Positions 55,330-63,260 of a stretch of 64,000 nucleotides of DNA are shown here, in pieces. This DNA is from Mesorhizobium sp. (lineage in GTDB: Bacteria > Pseudomonadota > Alphaproteobacteria > Rhizobiales > Rhizobiaceae): assembly GCF_024509055.1 (NCBI RefSeq), contig NZ_JANINM010000022.1, positions 1 through 64,000 of the forward strand. Direction: 5' to 3'. The notes under the pieces were generated by a model. That model was not told where the DNA came from. It worked only from the letters and a program-made list of their open reading frames with translations, and searched no databases. Every line of letters starts with the position of its first letter. The first letter of the stretch is position 1. Both the position numbers and the translations under genes were made by a program.

Positions 55330-55531
55330 GACCTCGACGGCGCAGGTTGCTTTCGGGCGGAAGGGTTGGGTTCCCGGCGTGAGCCGTCGTTCGAATGCCG
55401 CATCCTGGCACTGAGTGGGGCGGAGGGGTCAATCGGCTGAAAGGATGATTTTCCTCAAGCCCGTCTGCCGACTGTGGCGAAGATGTTGATTTGACTTACG
55501 ATCGAGCGCACCTTTTCGCGCCGGAAACCGG

Positions 55532-56260
55532 ATGCAGTCGAGACGCAAGATGACCGCGACCCAATTTGCCTCGGGCAGCGAGGAGGCCAGGCCAATCGTC
55601 GAACTGCTCCGGTTCGCGATGGAAGCGACGCGCATACCTTCGTCCATCTTCTACTGGATCGATGAGAACTTGCGCATGCAGATCGTGGCGAGCGAAGCCG
55701 TCGACCCCGACCGGCTCAACATCTACCAGTCGACCTACTACGAACACGACCCTTGCAGTCCGGCGCGGATGATCAGCCAGCAGGTGCGCACCAAGACCTT
55801 GAAGCGCGCCTGCACCGAAAACCAGGCTATCGAACTGTACCGCCCGTACATGGCCCTGAGCGGCATTACGGACGCTTTGGAAATGGTCTTCTGGCAGGAC
55901 GGTCGCGCGGTGGCCGGGCTAGGCCTTGTGGCCAGGGATGATCAGGATTGCGTTTCACTCGAAACCTGCAGGCTGGCCGAGAGCATGCAGCGCTATGTCG
56001 AAGCGAGCCTTGCGCTGCATCCCCGGGTGATGCGCGAGCGGGCAAGAACCAAGCTCGCGAAAGACTTCCTGTTGTCGAGGCGGGAATTCGAGGTCGCCGA
56101 CCTTGTCGGAAAGGGTCTGACGAACCTGGAGATAGGCGAGGAGTTGGCGATTTCCCTGCCCACTGTGAAGACCCATTTGCAGAACCTGTTCGCCAAGCTC
56201 GATGTCGGCAACCGCACCTCACTCATCGCCGAGATGCGCAAAGCCGAAGCGTCACGATAA
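55532..56260 (+). CDS. LuxR-family regulator with autoinducer-binding-like domain
   Basis: A 242-residue regulator. The C-terminal LuxR helix-turn-helix is clear (LSRREFEVADLVGKGLTNLEIGEELAISLPTVKTHLQNLFAKL). The N-terminal half has YQSTYYEHDPC, resembling the conserved Tyr/Asp-Pro region of acyl-homoserine-lactone-binding domains. No luxI-type synthase is in the window, so it is either a solo receptor or responds to another small molecule. It is divergent from the N-demethylase operon and is its likely regulator. Confidence 0.88.
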   Translation: MQSRRKMTATQFASGSEEARPIVELLRFAMEATRIPSSIFYWIDENLRMQIVASEAVDPDRLNIYQSTYYEHDPCSPARMISQQVRTKTLKRACTENQAIELYRPYMALSGITDALEMVFWQDGRAVAGLGLVARDDQDCVSLETCRLAESMQRYVEASLALHPRVMRERARTKLAKDFLLSRREFEVADLVGKGLTNLEIGEELAISLPTVKTHLQNLFAKLDVGNRTSLIAEMRKAEASR

Positions 56261-56367
56261 CCGCCGCGATCGATAGTCGCCGGCTATCGGCGAGATCGTC
56301 CGCACGTCACGCCTGGCCGAAGCGTCCGTTCGCTCAAGGCTGTGCTTGCACTTGCAACGCTCCGTAG

Positions 56368-56390
56368 TTTTGCAATATGATATATCAAAA
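56368..56390. promoter_or_regulatory. 23-bp palindrome before the D-serine-dehydratase-like gene (GntR operator candidate)
   Basis: Symmetric at 18 of 23 positions: TTTTG-N2-ATAT-N-ATAT-N2-CAAAA. It ends 20 nt before the ATG at 56411. A related site lies at 59389-59411 next to the GntR gene, so GntR probably binds both. Confidence 0.65.
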
Positions 56391-56410
56391 TAACCTCCGG
56401 ATCAGACGAC

Positions 56411-57715
56411 ATGACAGTTTCGGCATCAAAGAAGGCCGCCCATCCGCCGCTCAATCCGCTGGACAAAGGCGTGCCGGGAACCATCTCCGAGGTCGCGATC
56501 GAAGCGGTGGGCGATCGAGGGTGGAACCTTTTGCGGGAAGACATTCCCCTGCCGGCGGCCGTCATCAAGTGGGACGCAATGCGCCATAACCGCGAATGGA
56601 TGACGTCCTTCCTCGAGGATCGCGGCGTGGACCTTGCCCCGCACGGCAAGACGACGATGAGCCCGTCGCTGTTCGAGATGCAGCTCGACGACGGCGCCTG
56701 GGCGATCACCGTTGCGACGGCGCACCAGCTTCAGGTCGCGCGGGCATTCGGCTATTCACGGATATTCTTCGCCAACCAGTTGGTCGGAAGAAGCGCCATC
56801 GACTATGTCGTGCGCGAACTGGCAAAGGATCCTGCCTTCGAATTCTTCTGCCTGGTGGACGACCTGTCGAATGTCGAGGCGCTGGCGGCGGCCGCCAGGT
56901 CGGCAGGTCTTGACCGGCCCATGAAAATCCTGGTCGAGCTCGGCTACATTGGCGGACGGACCGGATGCCGTACGGTCGAGCAAGCGCTGACCCTCGCTCG
57001 GGCTATGCACGCATCAGGCAGCCTGGCGCTGGCCGGTATCGAGGGGTTCGAGGGCCTCCTGCGGGGAACCTCCAACGCGGAGACGCTGGCGCAGGTGGAA
57101 AGCCTGCTTGGCTCCATGGTCGAGCTGGCGGAGAAATGCGCTTCCGAGCAATTGTTCGCCGAAGGCACGGTGCTGCTCTCAGCTGGAGGATCGTCGTTCT
57201 TCGACATTGTCGCCGCGCGGTTGTCCTCGGCAAAACTCAACCGCGAAACGCGGATCCTGCTGCGCTCGGGCTGCTACATCACCCTCGACTCGGTACTCTA
57301 CGTCTACGCCATGGACGCGATGCGGGAGCGCGACCAGGCGCTTGCCGACGCGCATGGCGGCCTGGAACCGGCGCTCGAGGTATGGGCCTATGTGCAGTCG
57401 CGCCCGGAAACCGAAAAGGCAATCGTCGGGTTCGGCAAGCGGGACACCTCCTATGACGACCTGCCGGTGGCGCTGAAATGGTACCGGCCAAACGGGAGCA
57501 TGCCCGAGCCGCTTCCCGTACCGAAACGCCATTTCGTCACCAGGCTGAATGATCAGCACTGCCATCTGTCTCTGCCGGCCAGTTCACCGTTGCGGGTTGG
57601 CGACATGATCGGCTTCGGCATCTCGCATCCATGCCTGACCTTCGACAAATGGCGGGTCATCCACCTCGTCGATCCGTCCTACCGCATCACCGGCTCGATC
57701 CGGACCTATTTCTGA
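56411..57715 (+). CDS. D-serine dehydratase-like / amino acid deaminase PLP enzyme
   Basis: A 434-residue fold-type III PLP protein (alanine-racemase N-terminal barrel plus DSD1-type C-terminal domain). The PLP lysine is Lys80 in DLAPHGKTTMSP, and the C-terminal NDQHCHLS and SHPCLTFDKW supply the His and Cys that bind zinc in this family. Relatives include D-threonine aldolase, D-serine dehydratase and a class of amino acid deaminases of uncertain substrate. An SDR follows 28 nt downstream, and an operator candidate precedes it. Confidence 0.9.
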   Translation: MTVSASKKAAHPPLNPLDKGVPGTISEVAIEAVGDRGWNLLREDIPLPAAVIKWDAMRHNREWMTSFLEDRGVDLAPHGKTTMSPSLFEMQLDDGAWAITVATAHQLQVARAFGYSRIFFANQLVGRSAIDYVVRELAKDPAFEFFCLVDDLSNVEALAAAARSAGLDRPMKILVELGYIGGRTGCRTVEQALTLARAMHASGSLALAGIEGFEGLLRGTSNAETLAQVESLLGSMVELAEKCASEQLFAEGTVLLSAGGSSFFDIVAARLSSAKLNRETRILLRSGCYITLDSVLYVYAMDAMRERDQALADAHGGLEPALEVWAYVQSRPETEKAIVGFGKRDTSYDDLPVALKWYRPNGSMPEPLPVPKRHFVTRLNDQHCHLSLPASSPLRVGDMIGFGISHPCLTFDKWRVIHLVDPSYRITGSIRTYF

Positions 57716-57742
57716 CCTACGCTAACGAGACATTTCCTCACA

Positions 57743-58567
57743 ATGAGCAGAAAACAAAAAGCTAAGGTAATGCTGATTACTGGCGCGGCGAGCGGCATCG
57801 GGGCTGCAACGGCGCAGGCCGCCGCGCGACAGGGCCACAGGGTCATTCTCGCCGACATCAACGAGCCCGGAGCACATGCGGCGGCAGCCGGGATAGGTCC
57901 CAATGCCTCCGCCAGGCGGCTCGACATCCGTTCGGAAGAAAACTGGAATGCCGTTCTCGACGAAGTCTGGTCTGAGCATGGAAGGCTAGACGTGCTGATC
58001 AACAATGCGGCGATCGTCCACACGGGTTTTGCCGCCAATGTCCCGGTCGAGAAACACCGGCACACGCTCGACACGAACTTCATGGGTGCGGCCATCGGCA
58101 TGCTGGCCGCGTTGCCGCGTTTCAAGGCGCAGGGTTCCGGTCACCTGGTCACCATCGCCAGCATGGTCGCCTTCCTGCCCTTCCCGGGCATCGCGAGCTA
58201 CGCCGCGGCAAAGCATGCCCTGCGCGCCTTCCACCATGCGCTGGCGATCGAGGAACGCCATAGTCCCGTCAGCTTCACGATTGTCTACCCGACGGCGACC
58301 GAAACGCCGATGCTGGAACAGGAAGCGCAGGACGACGCCATGGCGCTCGCCTTCGCCGGCAATCCGATGCCGGCCGAGCAGGTGGCGCAGATCATCGTCG
58401 AGGCCGTCGCGAAGAAATCGGCCGAGGCCTATATCCCGCCTGAGCGCGGCAGCTTCGTGCGCCAGATCGGCGTGAAGCCCCGCGCGCTGGCGAAGATGTA
58501 TGAGCTCAACGCGGCCGTCGGAGCTGAGAAACTCAAGGCCCGCCGCGCCTTCGGCGGCACTGCCTGA
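57743..58567 (+). CDS. SDR-family NAD(P)-dependent oxidoreductase
   Basis: A 274-residue classical short-chain dehydrogenase. The nucleotide motif is LITGAASGIGAATAQ, NNAAIVHTG is the structural NNAG-type motif, and the active-site Ser-Tyr-Lys lies in SMVAFLPFPGIASYAAAKHAL. The substrate is unknown, probably a keto or hydroxy product related to the upstream PLP enzyme, with which it forms a two-gene operon. Confidence 0.92.
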   Translation: MSRKQKAKVMLITGAASGIGAATAQAAARQGHRVILADINEPGAHAAAAGIGPNASARRLDIRSEENWNAVLDEVWSEHGRLDVLINNAAIVHTGFAANVPVEKHRHTLDTNFMGAAIGMLAALPRFKAQGSGHLVTIASMVAFLPFPGIASYAAAKHALRAFHHALAIEERHSPVSFTIVYPTATETPMLEQEAQDDAMALAFAGNPMPAEQVAQIIVEAVAKKSAEAYIPPERGSFVRQIGVKPRALAKMYELNAAVGAEKLKARRAFGGTA

Positions 58568-58588
58568 GATCATTGGCGCAGCGTGCGC

Positions 58589-59329
58589 TCAGTCTTCCTC
58601 GTGCCCTGAGCGGCGCACCGATTTCCGCTTCGGATGCGCCTCGGCCAGCTTGAGCTGTTCGAGGATACGGTAGGAGCCCTCGCGCAGGTCCCTAACCACC
58701 AGCTCTCCCGCCTCCGAAGGAGAGCGGCGGGACAGCGCATCGATGATCAGCAAATGCGGATGCACCTCGGACGCGGCCTGCCGGATGTTCGGATACTGAT
58801 GTGTGACGAACGGACCGGCGAGCAGCCAGAGATTCTCGATGACGCGAACCAGGACGTCGTTGTTCGAGGCCCGGTAGATCGTGAAGTGGAACTCCTGGTT
58901 CGCCGACAGGGCAGCCTTCCACTGCTCGGCTGCCTCGGCCTCGACGAAGGCGCCGTGCAAATCCTCCAGCTTGCGAATATCGTCCCCGGTGACATTGACG
59001 GCGCTCAGTTCCGCCGCGAGCCGTTCGAGCGGAGCGCGCGTCTCGCGGATGTTGATGTATCTCGGGATGGAGATCACCGGCACCCGGGCCTGGTAGCCGA
59101 GCTTCAGCTCGAGAGCGCCCTCGCGCACAAGCTGGCCGACGGCCTCGCGCACCGGCGTCGGCGACGTCTCGTACGCCGCCGCGAGCTTTCGAATGTTCAG
59201 CTTGGCGCCCGGCTCGTACTGTCCGGTCATCAAGGCCAGACGCAACCGGGCATAGATCCTTTCGGACAGGCTGTCGCGATTGAGCGCCAGCCCGGCATCG
59301 GTTTGCTGTTCATCCGGTTGCATGGTCAT
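58589..59329 (-). CDS. GntR-family regulator (FadR/VanR subgroup)
   Basis: A 246-residue regulator with an N-terminal winged helix (SERIYARLRLALMTGQYEPGAKLNIRKLAAAYETSPTPVREAVGQLVREGAL) and a C-terminal all-helical FCD domain. Convergent with the SDR gene and divergent from the SMP-30 gene. Two related 23-bp palindromes, one 60 nt upstream of its own ATG and one before the D-serine-dehydratase-like gene, suggest it controls both and itself. Confidence 0.92.
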   Translation of the reverse strand: MTMQPDEQQTDAGLALNRDSLSERIYARLRLALMTGQYEPGAKLNIRKLAAAYETSPTPVREAVGQLVREGALELKLGYQARVPVISIPRYINIRETRAPLERLAAELSAVNVTGDDIRKLEDLHGAFVEAEAAEQWKAALSANQEFHFTIYRASNNDVLVRVIENLWLLAGPFVTHQYPNIRQAASEVHPHLLIIDALSRRSPSEAGELVVRDLREGSYRILEQLKLAEAHPKRKSVRRSGHEED

Positions 59330-59388
59330 GGCGCGTTAGTGCCTTGCGGTGGTGACGGCCGCGCACCTTCCGCACGCCTCGCCGATTA

Positions 59389-59411
59389 TTCTGGCATATA
59401 CTATTTCAAAA
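59389..59411. promoter_or_regulatory. 23-bp operator candidate in the GntR/SMP-30 intergenic region
   Basis: TTCTG-N2-ATAT-N-CTAT-N2-CAAAA matches the palindrome at 56368 (TTTTG-N2-ATAT-N-ATAT-N2-CAAAA) with two substitutions, 60 nt upstream of the gntR start. Confidence 0.6.
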
Positions 59412-59450
59412 TTCGCTTGCCGGCAAAACCGGCCTCGACCCTGAAACACG

Positions 59451-59466
59451 TTTTGCAATATCAAAA
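59451..59466. promoter_or_regulatory. Half-site-like TTTTGCAATATCAAAA motif before the SMP-30 gene
   Basis: A 5-6-5 dyad (TTTTG / CAAAA). Its first 11 bases (TTTTGCAATAT) are identical to the left half of the palindrome at 56368, so it may be a second, shortened GntR site 69 nt before the SMP-30 start. Confidence 0.45.
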
Positions 59467-59534
59467 CCGCCAGAAATGCCAAGCAAAGGCGGGCAAGCGT
59501 CGCAAGCCGAGTTGCCGAACATCGGGGAGGTTGG

Positions 59535-60404
59535 ATGGTAGACCTTAAAGGGACCATCGAGAGACGCATCGACATCGATCTGGCCATCGGCGAGAGCCCG
59601 GTCTGGGACGCCGACCGCCACCTGCTCTGGTTTGTCGACATCCTGGCACCCTGCATCTATGCGCTGAATCTCGAGACGAACCGCCTGGCGACCTACCCGA
59701 TGCCATGCCCCGTCGGCAGCATCGGGCTCGCCAGCGGTGGCCGGCTGGTGGTCGCATTGCGGACCGGCGTCCATCTCTTCGATCCTGTATCCCGGGCGCT
59801 GGAATTCCTGGTCCATCCGGAACCCGACATGGACATGAACCGGCTGAATGACGGAAAGGTCGGCCCGGACGGATGCTTCTGGGTCGGTTCGATGCATGAG
59901 AGCCTGCCCCGCGCGCCGACCGCCGCGCTCTACCGGGTGACGCCGCGGGGAGAATGCACGCGCGTGATCGGCGGGTTGAAGGTGTCGAACGGACTGGCGT
60001 GGAGCCCGGACGGCGGGACCATGTATCATGCAGACTCCCGCGGAGCCTATGTGCAGGCCTACGACTTTGATCCGCGAAGCGGCCACCTCTCGGGAGGGCG
60101 CAGGTTCGCAACCTTCGACGAAAGCGATGGCCTGCCGGACGGCGCGGCAACCGATGTGGACGGAAACTATTGGGTCGCCGGAGTGACGGCTGGGCGGATC
60201 ACGAAATTCGCTCCCGACGGCCGGATCGTCGACACATTCGCGCTGCCGACGCCAGCCCCGACGATGCCCTGCTTCGGCGGCCGCGACCTCAAGACGCTTT
60301 TCATCACGTCGCTCAGAACCGACCGCCCGGGCATCTATCATATGGGCACGTTGATTTCGGTGAAGACGGATGTCACCGGTGTTCCCACGTACGTCTTCGG
60401 CTGA
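59535..60404 (+). CDS. SMP-30/gluconolactonase-family lactonase
   Basis: A 289-residue six-bladed beta-propeller metalloenzyme that opens sugar or other lactones. The N-terminal GESPVWDADRHLLWFVDI provides the first metal ligand (Glu), and RLNDGKVGPDGCFWVGSM and VSNGLAWSPDGGTMYHADS carry the remaining metal-binding Asn/Asp. There is no signal peptide, so it is cytoplasmic. It is divergent from the GntR gene. The substrate lactone is unknown. Confidence 0.92.
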   Translation: MVDLKGTIERRIDIDLAIGESPVWDADRHLLWFVDILAPCIYALNLETNRLATYPMPCPVGSIGLASGGRLVVALRTGVHLFDPVSRALEFLVHPEPDMDMNRLNDGKVGPDGCFWVGSMHESLPRAPTAALYRVTPRGECTRVIGGLKVSNGLAWSPDGGTMYHADSRGAYVQAYDFDPRSGHLSGGRRFATFDESDGLPDGAATDVDGNYWVAGVTAGRITKFAPDGRIVDTFALPTPAPTMPCFGGRDLKTLFITSLRTDRPGIYHMGTLISVKTDVTGVPTYVFG

Positions 60405-60463
60405 CCGGCATGGTCCGGAGCGAGCAGCGCGACGCTCGGGCGGTGCGCGCCCCGTTCGAGTGT

Positions 60464-60943
60464 CTAGAAGCGGAGCAGGCCGCGGGGAAGATCCAGCGCC
60501 CTCTTGAACCACGGGCGCGGCGGGCTCACGGCTGTTTTCGCAGGAGGCATCGCCGTGCAGCTTTCTTCCATCTTCGTCCATGAGGGATTGTTGAGCACCA
60601 TGTCGCAACGCGCGAGGTGGCCCTGCCCCGTGGCGGTCAGGCAGGCGTAACCTCCAATGGGAAACGTCTGGTCGTTGGCTCGGCACGAAGACGCAACGGC
60701 ACCCGGGGACGACATCTGCGCAGCACCGCCCGGGCAATAGTCGAGGACGCTCTTCCAGGACAGGACGTTGAGTTCCGTTTCGCAGCGCGCGAGATGGCTT
60801 TTGGCGCCAACCGCCAGACAGGAATACTGGCCAAGCTCAAACTGTCCCGTCGGAGCGACGCATTTTTCCTGCCCCAAGGCAGGCGCCGTTATCCCGGCGA
60901 ACACCAGTCCCGCAACGAACAGCCTTACGTTCCATATCCTCAA
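60464..60943 (-). CDS. Small exported protein with duplicated four-cysteine repeat
   Basis: A roughly 159-residue protein with an N-terminal signal peptide (LFVAGLVFAGITAPALG, then QEKC). The mature part holds two copies of about 43 residues, each with four Cys at identical spacing C-x13-C-x11-C-x15-C and the shared core HLARC. I know no named family with this pattern. GTG 60958 is possible, but TTG 60943 has GGGAG 8 nt upstream. The tail is rich in Pro and basic residues. It is convergent with the SMP-30 gene. Confidence 0.7.
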   Translation of the reverse strand: MRIWNVRLFVAGLVFAGITAPALGQEKCVAPTGQFELGQYSCLAVGAKSHLARCETELNVLSWKSVLDYCPGGAAQMSSPGAVASSCRANDQTFPIGGYACLTATGQGHLARCDMVLNNPSWTKMEESCTAMPPAKTAVSPPRPWFKRALDLPRGLLRF

Positions 60944-60958
60944 TCGTGGGACTCCCAC

Positions 60959-61263
60959 CGACCTGACCGAGAAAGCGGTTATGTTTCGAATACTTCCACT
61001 AGCGCGCCGGACCCTGCGTCGGCCATCCGCGCGCAGTCCAACAAGACATCAGTCATGCCCGACCTTGGCGATCACAATGTGTCGCGGCGCGAAGTTCCTG
61101 CCTGTCGCGGCAAACCGCTCAAGCCATCACCTCGCGCGTTCAGCGCAGGCCTCTCACGATGGCTGACTTCGGGGGTCATGTCGAGCCCGGCGACCGCGCT
61201 TGCCAGCGCTGTCGCAAGCTCGGCAACATTGCAAGGAAGGTGGCCTATGTCAGCCGCGCGGGA
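60959..61263. other. Intergenic region, nothing recognised
   Basis: Roughly 305 nt upstream of the small exported protein and downstream of the minus-strand permease. Short overlapping frames exist, but none has a ribosome-binding site or family resemblance. Confidence 0.4.
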
Positions 61264-62196
61264 TCATTCGCGGTTATACGGGATGCCGAGGCGGGCGGGC
61301 TGGCCGCTGCGGAAACGAACCCCCATCAGAAGCACGATCGACGCCACGTATGGCAGCGCCAGGAGCAATTGATGCGGCACCTGCGCGCCCAGCACCTGCA
61401 GATGGGTGGCGAGCGATTCGAGGAAAGCAAACGCCGTCACCGCGATCAGGACCCCTTTTGGCTTCCAGTTTCCGGCGATCAGCGCCACGACAACGATCCA
61501 GCCGCGGCCGGCGGTGAAGTCGGCGAGGAAGCGGTCGGAGAAGCCGAGCATGAGGAAGCCGCCGCCAAGACCGGTCATGGCGCTGCCGGCCATCACCGCC
61601 GCAAACTGGCGGGCAGTCACGCTCAGGCCCTTGACGTCGAGCGCCTTGGGGTTCTCGCCCAGGCAGCGCAGCTCGAGCCCGTAGCGGCTGCGGTAGAGCA
61701 GGAACCACACCAGCGGGACCGAGAGCAGCGCGAGATAGGTCAGCGCGCGCTGCGAAAACAATATCGGGCCGACGAACGGAACGTCGGACAGCAGCGGAAT
61801 TGCGATATCGCGGAAGCCGGAGAACGTCGGCTGCGCCCTGCCCTGGATATAGCTCTGGAACCAGTACAGCGTCAGTCCGCCGGCAAGCAGGTTGAGGCCG
61901 AGGCCAGCGATGAAATGATCGACACGCAAGGTCGCGGTCATGAAGGCGATGATGACGCCCATCAAGGCGCCGGCGAGGATTGCCGCCAGCACGGCGAGCC
62001 AGAGCGAGCTAGTCGTCGTCGCGACGATATAGGCGGCGAACGAGCCGGTCAGCATCGTGCCTTCCACCCCCATGTTCCAGATGCCGGCGCGCTGCGTGAT
62101 GAGTTCACCCATGGCCGAGAAGAGCAGCGGCGTCATGGTGCGGATGGTGGCGGCAAGGATGCTGACGATGATCGCTTCCTGGAACAGCTGGCTCAT
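61264..62196 (-). CDS. ABC permease, BMP/nucleoside type (second permease)
   Basis: A 310-residue inner-membrane permease of the branched-chain/BMP-nucleoside group (YufQ-like), with the segment GELITQRAGIWNMGVEGTMLTGSFAAY and the coupling region RCLGENPKALDVKGLSVTARQFAA. The ATG at 62196 overlaps the stop of the first permease by 4 nt. Last gene of the operon read from the window's right end. Likely solutes are nucleosides or purines, but the binding protein is outside the window. Confidence 0.92.
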   Translation of the reverse strand: MSQLFQEAIIVSILAATIRTMTPLLFSAMGELITQRAGIWNMGVEGTMLTGSFAAYIVATTTSSLWLAVLAAILAGALMGVIIAFMTATLRVDHFIAGLGLNLLAGGLTLYWFQSYIQGRAQPTFSGFRDIAIPLLSDVPFVGPILFSQRALTYLALLSVPLVWFLLYRSRYGLELRCLGENPKALDVKGLSVTARQFAAVMAGSAMTGLGGGFLMLGFSDRFLADFTAGRGWIVVVALIAGNWKPKGVLIAVTAFAFLESLATHLQVLGAQVPHQLLLALPYVASIVLLMGVRFRSGQPARLGIPYNRE

Positions 62197-63260
62197 TGGA
62201 CGGCGACCCTCACCAAGCGATAGCGCGCCAGAACGCCGGCGCAGAGGAAGAAGAACAGGGTGATGCCCTGGATGGCGGGCACGAGCGATGCCGGCACGTC
62301 GCCGAGCACGCGCATGTAGACGGCGCCGCTCGCCAGCCCGCCGAAGAAGAGCCCTGCCAGCACCGTGCCAAGCGGCCTGAGCCCGCCGATCATGCCGACG
62401 ATGATGCCGGTGTAGCCGAGCCCGATCAGATTGTCTGCGCGCAGCCGATGCGCCACGCCGAACAACTCGATGGCGCCGGCCAGGGCGGCCAAAGCGCCGC
62501 TCGCCATCAGGATGATGGAGACGGTGCGACCGATGTCGACGCCCTTGTGCCGCAGTGCCTCGGGATTGTAGCCGAGGCCGCGGATTTCGAAGCCTAGTGG
62601 GGTGCGCGACATCACGATGGAGCAGATCGCCGCGGCCAGAAACGGCAGCAACACGCCGGCATGCAGCCTGCTGCTGCCGAACAGCGAGGGCAGGAAAGCA
62701 TCGGCGGGCAGCATCGGCGACTGCTGGTAGGAGATGGTGCCGCCGCTCTCGCCCCATGGGCCGCCCTGCAGCAGCCAGGACAACAGGTAGATCACGAGAT
62801 AGTTCAGCATCACCGTCGAGATGATCTCGTTGACCGCGAAGCTGTTCCTGAGCACGGCGGCCAGCCAACCGAACGCCATGCCGGCCGCCATGCCGAAGAC
62901 GAGCACGGCCGGGAAGAACAGCATCGGCGACATTCCGGCCAGGAGCTGCGCGCCGAGGTAGCCGCCCATGGCTCCGGCGAAGACCTGGCCCTCCTGGCCG
63001 ATGCTCCAGAGCTGGGCGCGGAAGGCGATGACGGTGGCGAGCCCGGTGAGGATGATCGGCGTCGCCTTGACCAGCGTCGTGGCCATCGCCTTGGGCGAGC
63101 CGACCGCGCCCTGCACCAAAGCCGCGAAGACCTGGCCGACATCGGCACCGGTCGAGGCAAGCAGCAACGCCGAGACGGCGAGCCCGGCGGCAACAGCCAT
63201 GGCAAAGGAAGCGGCCGTCCACAAGCCGTCGCGCTCGGTTCTCGGTTCGAAACGGATCAT
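62193..63260 (-). CDS. ABC permease, BMP/nucleoside type (first permease)
   Basis: A 355-residue permease (YufP-like) with the typical LWSIGQEGQVFAGAMGGYLGAQL segment and coupling loop IRGLGYNPEALRHKGVDIGR, about ten membrane segments. Its start overlaps the ATPase stop by 4 nt (ATGA), so the three genes are translationally coupled. Confidence 0.92.
   Translation of the reverse strand: MIRFEPRTERDGLWTAASFAMAVAAGLAVSALLLASTGADVGQVFAALVQGAVGSPKAMATTLVKATPIILTGLATVIAFRAQLWSIGQEGQVFAGAMGGYLGAQLLAGMSPMLFFPAVLVFGMAAGMAFGWLAAVLRNSFAVNEIISTVMLNYLVIYLLSWLLQGGPWGESGGTISYQQSPMLPADAFLPSLFGSSRLHAGVLLPFLAAAICSIVMSRTPLGFEIRGLGYNPEALRHKGVDIGRTVSIILMASGALAALAGAIELFGVAHRLRADNLIGLGYTGIIVGMIGGLRPLGTVLAGLFFGGLASGAVYMRVLGDVPASLVPAIQGITLFFFLCAGVLARYRLVRVAVQ

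Noticed and set aside
62197..63222. Upstream extension of the second BMP-type permease to 652 codons
   Set aside because: The extension overlaps the first permease out of frame and is Arg-rich non-family sequence; the ATGA overlap at 62196 is the real start.
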